A stretch of DNA of 64,000 bases from NCBI GenBank assembly GCA_963169345.1, contig CAUJCT010000033.1, positions 93,639-157,638 on the forward strand, written 5' to 3'. The position numbers and the translations under genes are program-made. Positions 1-8,628 of the stretch are shown piece by piece. The stretch comes from Bacteroidota bacterium. Its GTDB lineage: Bacteria > Bacteroidota > Bacteroidia > NS11-12g > UBA955. The notes beneath the pieces were generated by a model. It was not told the DNA's origin and made no database searches. It was given only the letters and a program-made list of their open reading frames with translations. Positions within the stretch are counted from its first letter, which is position 1. The number at the start of each line of letters is the position of its first letter.

Positions 1-1
1 G

Positions 2-73
2 GAAGAATTCGTAAGAGAAAAAGGCCTTAACTTCGGAATGGACGTATCCAAATACAATTTAGGAGAAGATTAA
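2..73 (+). CDS. rpoA: RNA polymerase alpha subunit, C-terminal end (partial)
   Basis: Only the last 23 codons are in the window; the gene runs off the left edge. The reading frame ends in a Phe-Gly-Met-Asp-Val-Ser-Lys-Tyr segment, which matches the usual C-terminus of Bacteroidota RpoA. The stop is 13 bases before rplQ, the normal rpoA-rplQ order at the end of the alpha operon. The call rests on this short tail plus the neighbour. Confidence 0.8.
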   Translation, partial: EEFVREKGLNFGMDVSKYNLGED

Positions 74-86
74 TCAATAGTTTAGA

Positions 87-578
87 ATGAGACACGGAAA
101 TAAAGTTAATAAATTAGGCAGAACAGCTTCGCACAGAAGAGCATTGATGGCTAACCTGACCATCTCCCTGATAAAGAATAAAAGAATTACCACTACTCTG
201 GCTAAGGCTAAAGCCTTGAGAGTATACGCTGAGCCTCTTATCACAAAGGCTAAGAATGATACAACTCACTCCAGAAGAACCGTTTTCAGTTACCTGAGAG
301 ACAAAGATTCTATCCAGGAATTGTTCGGTCCTATCGCCGAAAAAGTAGCTAGCAGACCAGGTGGTTACACCAGAATTCTGAAACTTGGAAACAGAATAGG
401 TGATAACTCTGAAATGGCGATGATCGAATTGGTAGACTTCAACGAATACACCGACAAAATCGGCAAAAAACAAGAAGCTAAAACCAAAACAAGAAGATCA
501 AGAGCTAAAGCAAAACCAGTTGAATCTAAAGTGGAAGAAGCTCCAGCAGCTGAAACCAACGAAGAATCTGCTGAATAA
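87..578 (+). CDS. rplQ: 50S ribosomal protein L17
   Basis: bL17 of the large subunit, which lies near the peptide exit tunnel. The N-terminus '[20 protein letters not shown]' is the family signature, followed by '[20 protein letters not shown]'. The conserved domain covers about residues 1-120. Residues 125-163 are a Lys/Glu/Ala-rich tail, as is common in Bacteroidota L17. It is the last gene of the alpha operon, follows rpoA by 13 bases, and is followed by a strong hairpin terminator. There is no Shine-Dalgarno sequence close to the ATG. Confidence 0.97.
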   Translation: MRHGNKVNKLGRTASHRRALMANLTISLIKNKRITTTLAKAKALRVYAEPLITKAKNDTTHSRRTVFSYLRDKDSIQELFGPIAEKVASRPGGYTRILKLGNRIGDNSEMAMIELVDFNEYTDKIGKKQEAKTKTRRSRAKAKPVESKVEEAPAAETNEESAE

Positions 579-606
579 TCAAGAAATACAATTCTATCGA
601 AATATT

Positions 607-633
607 AAGCCGTTCCCTGGAACGGCTTTTTTT
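607..633 (+). terminator. Rho-independent terminator of the rpoA-rplQ operon
   Basis: A 10-bp perfect inverted repeat (AAGCCGTTCC at 607-616, GGAACGGCTT at 619-628) is followed by a T run. It lies 28 bases past the rplQ stop and nothing is encoded between. Confidence 0.9.
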
Positions 634-728
634 ATACCTCTAAAATTGAACCTTAGAAAGAGTCTGCCAAATTCTTATTACAAGAGCGTTATCTAAATCC
701 AAAATATGAAATAGACTAAAGATGACCT

Positions 729-761
729 AAAACAAATTTAGGCGTCTGTTAAACGCCTAAA
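729..761 (-). terminator. Terminator of the TraB-like gene
   Basis: A 9-bp inverted repeat (TTTAGGCGT at 737-745, ACGCCTAAA at 753-761). Read on the minus strand it is followed by TTTGTTTT, and it sits about 55 bases past the stop of the minus-strand TraB-like gene. Confidence 0.65.
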
Positions 762-813
762 ATCATTAAAAAATACTTGTTATTGGTTCTAAATCTTATT
801 TTTGAGACCTGCT

Positions 814-3800
814 CTAGTAATCCCAGTCTGAAAAGGAACTACTGCCATAGCGATAAGAATATGAATCATAATAACCGCCATTGCCCTCTCTGGTACGCAT
901 CAGTAACTGCTCGAAAAAGAAATCTGAAATCTGTCTCTCCTCAGTCATGTCTTCACTAATCTCTAAAGTCTGATCCGTTTGAATTCTCGCTTTGTCGGGT
1001 GAATTAAATGTATTGGTATCCATTGGTAATGACTCCGAAATGTATATGTACCACTCATCTTCCTCTTCAAGTCTGAATTTACAGATATAAACTATACCGG
1101 AATCTTTAGAGGAATAAACCTTCTTCGTTCCTATATACTGCACAGAATCCAGTTTATCGTCCTCCGACATCATTCCATAAATCGATGATTCCACCCAGTC
1201 TTTGTGATGCATGTATTGAGCAGGAAATTTCTTTGTCTGTTTAGCCTCAGCTAGTATATTGTAAAATTTGGTGCGTGTCTGTGGTGTTTTTGCCAAACTC
1301 ATATACACAGTGTCATGAAAATCGATATTGTATTTTAAAAGTACCGGTAACAAATCCAGTCGGGTTTCATTATCTGTAATCTTTAATATCTTGTCCACCA
1401 GTTCCTGCATGGTTTTGTTTTTTGCTCTCAAAGGTAAAGTGAGATCCAGAATGTCAACTAAGACCGGTGATTCTCTGTAGTAAAATCCAGTGTTGAAATT
1501 CCTTCTCATACTTGGTAAAAGTATATATTGAGAAGATATATCACGACTTAAATAATCATAAATATTATAACTGCTCGATTTCTCATCTTTGGTTAACTGA
1601 GCCATCAAGCGTTTGTATTCTATTTTAGTTTCATTGACCAGCTTATCATGAATACTGGCATAATCATTTTCATTGATAATGCCGCTGTCTTTCATCTTGC
1701 TGATCATACCATAAGCAGTATTTCGATATTCAGTCAGACTGGTTAAAGTAATTAACTCAGGAAGTATCAATTTAGTCAGTTTAAGCGAATCCCCAAATCC
1801 ACTCAACATATTGCGCATTTCATAGGAATTGTCTGATATAGGAATATCATTGGATAAGATAGGTTTTATGGCGTTAAATGATTGGTCGTTTTTCTGCGCA
1901 GACATAGCGTTTAAAAGCACTATTTGCATATAAGCGGTATCAGTAAAACGCAAGTACAATTTCTGTAGATAAGGCACAATGATTTCAGAAGCACTGTCAA
2001 TTTCTGAAAGGGCCATAATTAATTGCATTCTTAATTCAGCTGCATCTCCTTTCATACTGATGGTATCGATGGTATTGCAGATATTGACAATGTCTTTTTT
2101 GCCAAATTGAACATCATCAAAATTTTTAATAGAAGCTTTTCTTCTGATGGAATCTTTGCTGGTAAAGTCCTCAAAAAAGCGATAGCCTTTTGATGCAAAA
2201 ATATTGTCGTCCATCAATGTGTCACTCACGTCAAATGTGTTAAAAAAGGTTTCAATAAAATTGCTTTTTCCGGCAACAGTATCGAGGTAAGCTTCCACTG
2301 TGTATTTCATCATCCCATGGAGGGCATGTAATACCATAATCTGTCGGGTAGTATTCGTATCGGTGTAAGTGAATACCTGATATTCTATGCCTTTTCTGAT
2401 GTGGCTTTTACTGGATAATAATTTCAGGGAACTGCTTTTCTTTTCCCAATCAGAGTAGTATGATTTTTTATCCTTTTTTTGACTCTCGTAATACCCGTAT
2501 TTATATGCACCCACAACTACAAATTCGTTGCTGTTGTTTGGTGAAAAGTACATTTCTTTATAGGTGCCTTTGTATTTGTTTTCCTTTTCATCTTCATCAT
2601 CATCATCACTGAAATAGGAATAACTTGGGTATTGCTTGGTAAGTACAGGCAAAACCGGTGTACTGACTTTGAAGAACAATGTCGTATCCTGATAGTCGAA
2701 GAACTGATAGGAAGGTTTCTTATTGAACTGAATGGAAGTAAAGAAGCGGTCATTAAAACTTCCACCATGTCCATTGGGTTTCAGCAGAAACATGATGTAT
2801 CTGGTACCGCAAATAACAAATCGGGCTAATAGCTGATCATCGTTTTTGTTGGTAAAGATGGCATCCATAGCATTGTATCCCATCCAGTTAAAATGTCTTT
2901 TGGACTGAATACTGAAGTTGTCAGTTTTGGAAAAGCTTTCGGCCATCACATTCAATTCAAAGCTATCCTGTTCGAGGTAATATTGATTGAGGATGTCCAT
3001 TTGTTTTATCAGGTAGGTATTGCCTGATGTTTTCTCATATACCAAATGCTCAAAGGACGGGTCAATTTTATAAGACATTGGTAGTTTTGATGTCGATTCA
3101 TTACTTGGAAGCTCAAGGCTGTAGATGCTGTCTGGGCTATTGATTTTTCGCCATTCACTGGCATTGCCTTCATTGATTTTTATCGATTTGAAAAAATTAT
3201 TTGCTTCAGAAGAAATGGCAAAGTTTTTCTTACCGGACATCCTGATGATGTAGACATTAAAAGGAGAGGCCAGTATTTGAAAGCGATTGAGGTCGCCGGT
3301 CTTAAGCATAGTGACGACTTCCATGCCTTTGAAACCATTGGAAACAATGTTCTTTTTAGAGGTTATTTCACCGGGGATATTTTCAAAAATCAAGGTATCG
3401 ATGACCAGTAATATATCATCCGGTGTTTTACCTGAAAAGACAGAATTACAGGTAATCTTTTCGATCTGATAATAGTATCCGTTCGCTAAATCTGGACTCA
3501 GATAGGAAGAGTAGAAACTATTGTCATTCACTTTAGTCAGACGAGTTGGCAAAGTTGCTGAAATCAGACCATCATCAGAGGTTTGAGTTGAATAAGTATG
3601 TTTCAGCTTCATGTTCTCGTATTTCTTGGCCATTTTACTTTTCTCAAGCGCGATACTTTGTACTGGTCTGACCTGATATCCCATATCAATGAGCATTTGT
3701 AGCACCCCTTTTGTACCGGGTAAATGCGAACAACCGACACCAGTGAAAAGAGTTTTACCAAGGCGCATGATAGAATCCATTCGGCGCACCATATTGGCAT

Positions 3801-4521
3801 TGCGTTTATATAACATGTACTCCAGATAGTGGTCGCTTTCGGTCATTCTGTCTATAGAGTCAATCATAAAGATATCACCTTTTCTATAGGCTTCAGCAAT
3901 CTGTTGTCTGAGTTTATAGTTATAGCGTTTAGGCTTTTTCTTTTTACTGTCTTTAGGTTCTTTCGACGCTTTTTTAACCAGGTCGCGGCTTTCTTCGTAA
4001 CCTTCAACACCTGTAAACCCTTTACCCAGTTTTTTAGCAATCTGATAGATGTAAAGGTCGAGCCAGGCATCTTCTTCAAAGTCGTCCTGATCACCTCTTT
4101 GCAGGAGATAATTCACTTCTCTGACCTGAGCACTGAGTTTTCTTTTGAGCAGGTTTTTATCGTAACTGCTCAGAGTGAAATAGTAGAGATTTAAGAAATT
4201 GTATGAACTGCGGGGATAGACTTTCTCGGCATCTTCAGGACTATCAAAAAGAGATTCGGTAATCCATCTGTGAATAACGCTGTCGAGGTCTTGTTCGAGA
4301 GCCACCACATCACATTTCGAGAGAGCGATATAGAAAGAGTCGCCAAGGTGAAAGGCGATTTTCTGGCTGACGTGCATGGTGCCATAGACGTAACTCGGTT
4401 TTTTAAGACCATTACCGGTAATTTGCCACAACAGGCCTTTTTGTTTGTTTTGAGACCATCCAAGAGTAGAGGACAGAATAAAAATGGAGAATACAATGGA
4501 TTTAGCGAATGCCTTGATCAT
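814..4521 (-). CDS. Exported TraB/GumN family protein with very long C-terminal region
   Basis: A signal peptide of about 23 residues ends near 'STLGWSQ'. Residues 28-290 carry a TraB/GumN-type domain: 'PSYVYGTMHVS' with the GT-x-H motif, 'VVALEQDLDS', and a second 'FTGVGCSHLPG' motif near residue 265. Family members are usually about 280-300 residues and are considered putative metal-dependent proteases by analogy with TIKI proteins. This one is 1235 residues. The remaining ~940 residues are not recognised. They hold an acidic Asp/Glu run near residue 630 and a helical, HEAT-like stretch from about 800. It stands alone on the minus strand between hairpin terminators. The domain call is good; enzymatic activity is inference. 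Confidence 0.75.
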   Translation of the reverse strand: MIKAFAKSIVFSIFILSSTLGWSQNKQKGLLWQITGNGLKKPSYVYGTMHVSQKIAFHLGDSFYIALSKCDVVALEQDLDSVIHRWITESLFDSPEDAEKVYPRSSYNFLNLYYFTLSSYDKNLLKRKLSAQVREVNYLLQRGDQDDFEEDAWLDLYIYQIAKKLGKGFTGVEGYEESRDLVKKASKEPKDSKKKKPKRYNYKLRQQIAEAYRKGDIFMIDSIDRMTESDHYLEYMLYKRNANMVRRMDSIMRLGKTLFTGVGCSHLPGTKGVLQMLIDMGYQVRPVQSIALEKSKMAKKYENMKLKHTYSTQTSDDGLISATLPTRLTKVNDNSFYSSYLSPDLANGYYYQIEKITCNSVFSGKTPDDILLVIDTLIFENIPGEITSKKNIVSNGFKGMEVVTMLKTGDLNRFQILASPFNVYIIRMSGKKNFAISSEANNFFKSIKINEGNASEWRKINSPDSIYSLELPSNESTSKLPMSYKIDPSFEHLVYEKTSGNTYLIKQMDILNQYYLEQDSFELNVMAESFSKTDNFSIQSKRHFNWMGYNAMDAIFTNKNDDQLLARFVICGTRYIMFLLKPNGHGGSFNDRFFTSIQFNKKPSYQFFDYQDTTLFFKVSTPVLPVLTKQYPSYSYFSDDDDEDEKENKYKGTYKEMYFSPNNSNEFVVVGAYKYGYYESQKKDKKSYYSDWEKKSSSLKLLSSKSHIRKGIEYQVFTYTDTNTTRQIMVLHALHGMMKYTVEAYLDTVAGKSNFIETFFNTFDVSDTLMDDNIFASKGYRFFEDFTSKDSIRRKASIKNFDDVQFGKKDIVNICNTIDTISMKGDAAELRMQLIMALSEIDSASEIIVPYLQKLYLRFTDTAYMQIVLLNAMSAQKNDQSFNAIKPILSNDIPISDNSYEMRNMLSGFGDSLKLTKLILPELITLTSLTEYRNTAYGMISKMKDSGIINENDYASIHDKLVNETKIEYKRLMAQLTKDEKSSSYNIYDYLSRDISSQYILLPSMRRNFNTGFYYRESPVLVDILDLTLPLRAKNKTMQELVDKILKITDNETRLDLLPVLLKYNIDFHDTVYMSLAKTPQTRTKFYNILAEAKQTKKFPAQYMHHKDWVESSIYGMMSEDDKLDSVQYIGTKKVYSSKDSGIVYICKFRLEEEDEWYIYISESLPMDTNTFNSPDKARIQTDQTLEISEDMTEERQISDFFFEQLLMRTREGNGGYYDSYSYRYGSSSFSDWDY

Positions 4522-4557
4522 ATTAAAGATAAAATACGAAGATATTCAATAGAATGA

Positions 4558-4587
4558 AAAAAGGGATGAATTATTTCATCCCTTTTT
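4558..4587. terminator. Bidirectional hairpin terminator
   Basis: A perfect 13-bp stem (AAAAAGGGATGAA at 4558-4570, TTCATCCCTTTTT at 4575-4587) with a 4-base loop and A/T runs on both sides. It ends the rpsF-rpsR-rplI operon on the minus strand, just before the start of the TraB-like gene. Confidence 0.85.
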
Positions 4588-4610
4588 AAAAAAAGTGCAT
4601 CTGGTGAAGC

Positions 4611-5063
4611 TTATTCAGCTACAACTTCGATGTTGATGTCTTTAGAGACCTCTTTGTGGAGGTTGATAGTGGCTTTGTAAGAGCCCAGTACTTTAGGTTC
4701 TTCAGACAAAACAATCTTTCTTCTGTCAACTTCGATACCTTGATCTTTAAGCGCGTTAGCTACCTGAAGGGAAGTAACAGCACCAAAGATTTTACCGGAA
4801 GTACCTGTTTTAGCTTTCAATACAACAGTAACATCTTCCAGACGTCCAGCCAAAGTTTCGGCATCTTTTCTGATTTTGTCTTGTTTGAAAGCTCTTTGTT
4901 TGATGTCTTCTGCAAGCATTTTAAGAGCAGATTCGGTTGCCATCTTAGCCATACCTTTAGGGATAAGGAAGTTGCGACCATAACCTGGGCGAACGCTTAC
5001 TACATCGTCTTTATGACCCAAGTTTCTAACATCCTGGGTAAGAATTAATTTCATGTTTGACAT
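4611..5063 (-). CDS. rplI: 50S ribosomal protein L9
   Basis: bL9, an elongated protein of the large subunit near the L1 stalk. The signature 'MKLILTQDVRNLGHKDDVV' is followed by 'GYGRNFLIPKGMA', then a central helix and the C-terminal domain. Full length at 150 residues. It is the last gene of rpsF-rpsR-rplI, 21 bases after rpsR. The upstream start (Met-Ser-Asn-Met) is favoured over the internal Met because a perfect AAGGAGG lies 8 bases before it. Such a sequence is rare in Bacteroidota. Confidence 0.96.
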   Translation of the reverse strand: MSNMKLILTQDVRNLGHKDDVVSVRPGYGRNFLIPKGMAKMATESALKMLAEDIKQRAFKQDKIRKDAETLAGRLEDVTVVLKAKTGTSGKIFGAVTSLQVANALKDQGIEVDRRKIVLSEEPKVLGSYKATINLHKEVSKDINIEVVAE

Positions 5064-5071
5064 TTAAATTT

Positions 5072-5078
5072 CCTCCTT
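5072..5078 (-). promoter_or_regulatory. Strong Shine-Dalgarno sequence of rplI
   Basis: Minus-strand AAGGAGG, 8 bases before the rplI ATG, in the rpsR-rplI gap. It is complementary to the canonical anti-SD. Other starts examined in this window lack such a sequence, apart from rpsR. Confidence 0.85.
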
Positions 5079-5084
5079 CTTTAA

Positions 5085-5360
5085 TTATTTTAAACCGTCC
5101 GCTACATAAGGCAATATGGCCATGAAACGAGCACGTTTAACTGCTGTAGCCACTTTGCGTTGATATTTATCAGATGTTCCAGTTATTCTGCCTGGAAGGA
5201 TTTTACCTTGTTCGTTCATGAACTTCAAAAGGAAGTTAGCGTCTTTGTAGTCAACATATTTAATGTTGTGCTTTTTGAAACGGCAATACTTCTTTTTTAT
5301 CACAGTCTGATTAGCCTGTGAATTGAAGTTGAAACTTTCCTGTGATGCTGGTTTACTCAT
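5085..5360 (-). CDS. rpsR: 30S ribosomal protein S18
   Basis: bS18, which pairs with bS6 on the small-subunit platform. The family core is visible: '[20 protein letters not shown]' then '[11 protein letters not shown]' and '[20 protein letters not shown]'. Full length at 91 residues. It overlaps rpsF by 4 bases (ATGA), so translation is coupled. Its Shine-Dalgarno sequence lies inside the last codons of rpsF. In Bacteroidota ribosome structures bS18, bS6 and bS21 bind the 16S 3' tail, which makes the strong SD notable. Confidence 0.97.
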   Translation of the reverse strand: MSKPASQESFNFNSQANQTVIKKKYCRFKKHNIKYVDYKDANFLLKFMNEQGKILPGRITGTSDKYQRKVATAVKRARFMAILPYVADGLK

Positions 5361-5731
5361 ACTTTAGCGTCCTCCTTTACGATTTTTGCTGCTGGTGCAA
5401 TTTCACCTTTCTTCTTTCTTTCGTTGAAGATGACAGCGTGTTTGTCTAATTTGGTGTTCAAGAATCTCAAGATACGCTCATCCCTGCGGTAGAGTGTCTC
5501 AAGCTGTGAGATGAATTCAGGTTTTGCCTGGAATTCAAAGAAGTGGTAGAAGCCGGTAGATTTTTTCTTAATCGGATATGCTAGTTTGGTGAGACCCCAA
5601 TTGTTCTCAGCCACCATAACACCACCGTGCTCTGCAACCAACTGTCTGTAGCTTTTTACGGCTTCTTGCATTTGAGCCTCAGACAGTACGGGTGTAAGTA
5701 TGATTGCAGATTCATAGTTAACTAAACTCAT
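5357..5731 (-). CDS. rpsF: 30S ribosomal protein S6
   Basis: bS6, partner of bS18 on the small-subunit platform. The N-terminus '[16 protein letters not shown]' and the motif '[20 protein letters not shown]' are typical, as is 'RDERILRFL'. 124 residues, including a short Lys-rich tail. First gene of the rpsF-rpsR-rplI operon. Unlike the two genes after it, it has no Shine-Dalgarno sequence: the 20 bases before its ATG are A/T only plus one G. A TATCTTTG promoter element lies 34 bases upstream. Confidence 0.96.
   Translation of the reverse strand: MSLVNYESAIILTPVLSEAQMQEAVKSYRQLVAEHGGVMVAENNWGLTKLAYPIKKKSTGFYHFFEFQAKPEFISQLETLYRRDERILRFLNTKLDKHAVIFNERKKKGEIAPAAKIVKEDAKV
5371..5378 (-). promoter_or_regulatory. 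Strong Shine-Dalgarno sequence of rpsR, embedded in rpsF
   Basis: Minus-strand AAAGGAGG, 10 bases before the rpsR ATG. In the rpsF frame it encodes part of Val-Lys-Glu-Asp, so it lies within the coding end of rpsF. Confidence 0.85.
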
Positions 5732-5764
5732 ACTATTTATTTACTTTTTTGTTTAAAAGGGCTG

Positions 5765-5772
5765 CAAAGATA
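5765..5772 (-). promoter_or_regulatory. Promoter -7 element of the rpsF operon
   Basis: TATCTTTG on the minus strand matches the Bacteroidota -7 consensus TAnnTTTG and lies 34 bases upstream of rpsF. No good TTG -33 element is seen at the usual distance. Confidence 0.65.
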
Positions 5773-5926
5773 AGGTTTTTTCTTTATTTTTAAAAGAAAT
5801 TATTGAATTACCCTTTTCCGTGGTTTTGTCTGCAGAAAACCACGACTTCTCCCCTCAGAAATGTTTGGCAATGCCAGGAACTTCTGAACCAAACACTTTG
5901 GTATTTTTTTTGTTACTACTCATATC

Positions 5927-6793
5927 ATGTTAACCGTTAGGATTGGAGGCGTTCCGGAACACTTTAACCTCCCTTGGAAGCTCGCTAAAGACTTCGGGCT
6001 TTTTGAACGTAAAGGAATTGATCTGCAATGGTCGTATTACGGAGCCGGCACAGGAGCTATGGTAGCCGATCTGAAAGCAGGCAAACTCGATATGGCTGTA
6101 TTGCTCACCGAAGGCGCCGTATCAGCCATTATCAACGGTCTGGACGCTAAAATCGTCAAGCAGTACATCACTTCTCCCCTGATCTGGGGTATTCATACCG
6201 GAGCAGATTCTCATCTCGAAAATATTGGACAATGTGAAGGTCGGAAATACGCTATCAGTCGCTTTGGCAGTGGCAGTCACTTAATGGCATTGATTGATGC
6301 TGAAGTCAGAGGTAAAAAAATTGAACAGGTGGATTTTGTTCCAATAGAAAATATGTCGGGCGCCATTCCTTCCTTGCAAAAAAAGGAAACGGATGTGTTT
6401 TTTTGGGAAAAGTATACAACCAAACCACATGTTGACAGGCATGAAATCAAGAAAATAGGAGAGTTTGTTACGCCATGGCCTTGTTTTCAAATAGTCAGCA
6501 ATTCAGAGTTTCTTAAGGAACACAAGAGTGGGGTAGTGGATTTGCTTTCTGTCATTAGTTTTGCTTCCAAACAATTTATGAAAGCGGATAACAGCATAGA
6601 TATGGTGCTGGAGAATTTCGAAATTAAACCAGAGGATGCCCATTCATGGTTTTACAGCACCGAATGGAATACTGACTTTCAGGTGAGTGATAAAATGCTT
6701 GAAAATGTCATGTTCTCTCTCAAAAAAATCGGCAATATCAAAGAAGAAAGACCAAGTACGGAATTAGTAGCCGACTTTGTGGAATTGATTTAG
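5927..6793 (+). CDS. Cytoplasmic substrate-binding-like protein (NMT1/THI5, SsuA type fold)
   Basis: 288 residues with the layout of a type 2 periplasmic binding protein of the NMT1/THI5-SsuA group. 'GGVPEHFNLPWKLAKDFGLF' at the start resembles the strand-helix-'G-L/F-F' opening of the family. 'AGTGAMVADLKAGKLDMAVL' is the usual 'G-D-A-V/L' ligand-lobe segment. There is no signal peptide or lipobox, and no ABC permease or ATPase gene is nearby, so transport by itself is unlikely. It may be a cytoplasmic binding protein or an enzyme of the THI5-like group. It faces the bacilliredoxin gene across a shared terminator. The ligand is unknown. Confidence 0.65.
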   Translation: MLTVRIGGVPEHFNLPWKLAKDFGLFERKGIDLQWSYYGAGTGAMVADLKAGKLDMAVLLTEGAVSAIINGLDAKIVKQYITSPLIWGIHTGADSHLENIGQCEGRKYAISRFGSGSHLMALIDAEVRGKKIEQVDFVPIENMSGAIPSLQKKETDVFFWEKYTTKPHVDRHEIKKIGEFVTPWPCFQIVSNSEFLKEHKSGVVDLLSVISFASKQFMKADNSIDMVLENFEIKPEDAHSWFYSTEWNTDFQVSDKMLENVMFSLKKIGNIKEERPSTELVADFVELI

Positions 6794-6829
6794 GTTTTCA
6801 AATTTCAAACCACTTGATTCCAATAAAAA

Positions 6830-6856
6830 AAGGCCCGATATGACGGGCCTTCTTGT
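6830..6856. terminator. Bidirectional terminator between convergent genes
   Basis: An 8-bp stem (AAGGCCCG at 6830-6837, CGGGCCTT at 6844-6851) preceded by A7 and followed by TCTTGTT. It lies between a plus-strand and a minus-strand gene end. Confidence 0.8.
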
Positions 6857-6873
6857 TATAAGTTTGGGAATGA

Positions 6874-7290
6874 TTAGCAGTGTTGATCGTAAGCTTTTCT
6901 TAATTGGTCGGCAACTTGCTCAGCTGTATGACCTTCAATATTCATTCGCTCTACAAAGTGCACCAGTTGTCCGTTTTTAAACAAAGCTACACTTGGAGAA
7001 GAAGGTGGAAAAGGCATCATGAATTCGCGTGCTTTTGCAACAGCTTCTAAATCCTGACCAGCAAAAACAGTGTATAGATTATCTGGTTTTTTATCGTTGG
7101 TCAATGAACGGATAATTCCCGGGCGAGCCGCACCTGCAGCACAACCGCAAACAGAGTTTACAACAACCAGACTCAAGCCTTCCGACTGGCTCATGGTTTG
7201 CTCAACTTCTTCTGCTGTCTTTAATTCTTTAAAACCTACATTGGTCAACTCTGCCCTCATCGGACTAACTAACATTTCTGGATATGGCAT
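6874..7290 (-). CDS. BrxA/BrxB family bacilliredoxin (YphP/YqiW)
   Basis: A thioredoxin-fold protein of 138 residues, the family's normal length. The active site is Cys-Gly-Cys in 'VVNSVCGCAAGAARPG', near residue 48, which is the diagnostic bacilliredoxin motif. 'FPPSSPSVALFKNG' and 'HFVERMNIEG' are also conserved. In Firmicutes these proteins remove bacillithiol from proteins. Bacteroidota homologues are common, and some of these organisms make bacillithiol. No bacillithiol synthesis gene is in the window, so the thiol partner is inferred only. Confidence 0.88.
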   Translation of the reverse strand: MPYPEMLVSPMRAELTNVGFKELKTAEEVEQTMSQSEGLSLVVVNSVCGCAAGAARPGIIRSLTNDKKPDNLYTVFAGQDLEAVAKAREFMMPFPPSSPSVALFKNGQLVHFVERMNIEGHTAEQVADQLRKAYDQHC

Positions 7291-7484
7291 ATTCGGTACT
7301 TATTTTTTCTGCAAATTTAAGATTTTTTATCATCCTAAACTTATAGGCTGTATTTATAATGAAAGTGAAGGCCCTTATAATGGATGTATTCTGATAAATG
7401 TCATAAATTCAGGCACCTATACTTTGCCTTTTCACAATTATATAATTATAAAGTCCATACCACTAAGTTGTGTATTTAAATTAT

Positions 7485-7514
7485 TTGTTGCAACGAATAA
7501 ATGACGTATCTTTG
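7485..7514 (+). promoter_or_regulatory. Promoter of the DODA dioxygenase gene
   Basis: TTG at 7485-7487, 19 bases, then TATCTTTG at 7507-7514. This is a full match to the Bacteroidota housekeeping promoter, 14 bases before the ATG. Confidence 0.75.
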
Positions 7515-7528
7515 TAAAAAAAAGCTGT

Positions 7529-8476
7529 ATGGAAAGAAAGCAATTTTTGAAGTACCTTGCAGCCACAAGCGGATTATTAGCCATGACATCATTTGATAAA
7601 TTAGGAGAGTTATTTGAGGAGCAAGATAGTATCATGCCGGTTTTGTTTATGGGACATGGTTCGCCAATGAATGCAATTGAGAGCAATATTTTCAGTCAGA
7701 AATGGGCTGCATTGGGCAAAGAAATCGGTCAGCCAAAAGCAGTATTGTGTATTTCGGCGCACTGGCTGAGTTCAGGAACTCACGTGACAGCCATGGAGAA
7801 TCCCAAAACTATTCACGATTTCGGCGGATTTCCTAAGGCATTGTTTGATGTTCAGTATCCTGCTCCGGGCGACCCAGTCTTAGCATCTGAACTGGTGAAA
7901 ATGGTGAAGAAGACCCAGGTTGGACTTAACCACGATTGGGGTTTGGATCACGGTACCTGGTCAGTTGTGAGGCAAATGTACCCGGATGCTAAAGTACCGG
8001 TTTTGCAAATGAGCATCGATTACAGTCAGCCAATGCAATATCATTACGATTTGGCAAAAGAACTGGCAGGTTTAAGAAAGAAAGGCGTATTGATAATAGG
8101 CAGCGGAAATATGATTCACAATTTAGGTATGGTAGCCTGGGATAAACTGAATGATGACAATTATGGATACGATTGGGCCATTGAGTTCAACGAACTGTTA
8201 AAGAAAAACATCACCGATAAAAACCATGCTGCACTGATAAACTATCCTGCACTGGGTAAAGCTGCATTTCTGGCCATCCCTTCACCCGACCATTACATCC
8301 CTATGCTCTATGCCCTGGCCTTACAGGACAGTCAGGACCAGATCAGTCTGTTTAACGACAAGCTGGTGGCTGGCTCACTTAATATGACCTCATTCAGTAT
8401 ATCCAGAAATACTATCAGTCATAACACGCCGGATGTTCCCGGTAAAGATACTGCAAATGCAATGGATTCTCTTTAA
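7529..8476 (+). CDS. ygiD: Extradiol ring-cleavage dioxygenase, DODA type (YgiD-like)
   Basis: A member of the class III extradiol (LigB-like) dioxygenases, which open aromatic diols such as DOPA with non-haem iron or zinc. Visible motifs: 'MPVLFMGHGSPMNAIE' with the metal His, 'CISAHWLSSGTHVTAMENP', 'HDFGGFPKALFDVQYPAPG', 'GLDHGTWSVV', and 'GSGNMIHNL' near residue 192. The first ~35 residues ('ERKQFLKYLAATSGLLAM') look like a Tat-type leader with Arg-Lys instead of Arg-Arg, so export is possible. E. coli YgiD lacks this leader. The family is clear. Substrate and location are inferred. Confidence 0.88.
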   Translation: MERKQFLKYLAATSGLLAMTSFDKLGELFEEQDSIMPVLFMGHGSPMNAIESNIFSQKWAALGKEIGQPKAVLCISAHWLSSGTHVTAMENPKTIHDFGGFPKALFDVQYPAPGDPVLASELVKMVKKTQVGLNHDWGLDHGTWSVVRQMYPDAKVPVLQMSIDYSQPMQYHYDLAKELAGLRKKGVLIIGSGNMIHNLGMVAWDKLNDDNYGYDWAIEFNELLKKNITDKNHAALINYPALGKAAFLAIPSPDHYIPMLYALALQDSQDQISLFNDKLVAGSLNMTSFSISRNTISHNTPDVPGKDTANAMDSL

Positions 8477-8600
8477 TCTCAGTCCAGGGATTTTCTCATT
8501 TATCGGTTCATTGTAATAAATTTAATACTGAAAGTCAGCAGTTAGACTTTACTTGTCAATTTATTTTTTAAATGTATGAATCAGAACTGAATTTATATTC

Positions 8601-8608
8601 TAATTTTG
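8601..8608 (+). promoter_or_regulatory. Putative promoter -7 element for the C10 protease operon
   Basis: TAATTTTG fits TAnnTTTG and lies 20 bases before the ATG. No TTG is found at the right distance upstream. Confidence 0.45.
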
Positions 8609-8628
8609 TCTGAATTATTATTAAATTT

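Noticed and set aside
777..959. Short plus-strand open frame at 777-959, and others opposite the TraB-like gene
   Set aside because: They are frames opposite a long clear gene, without signals or motifs.
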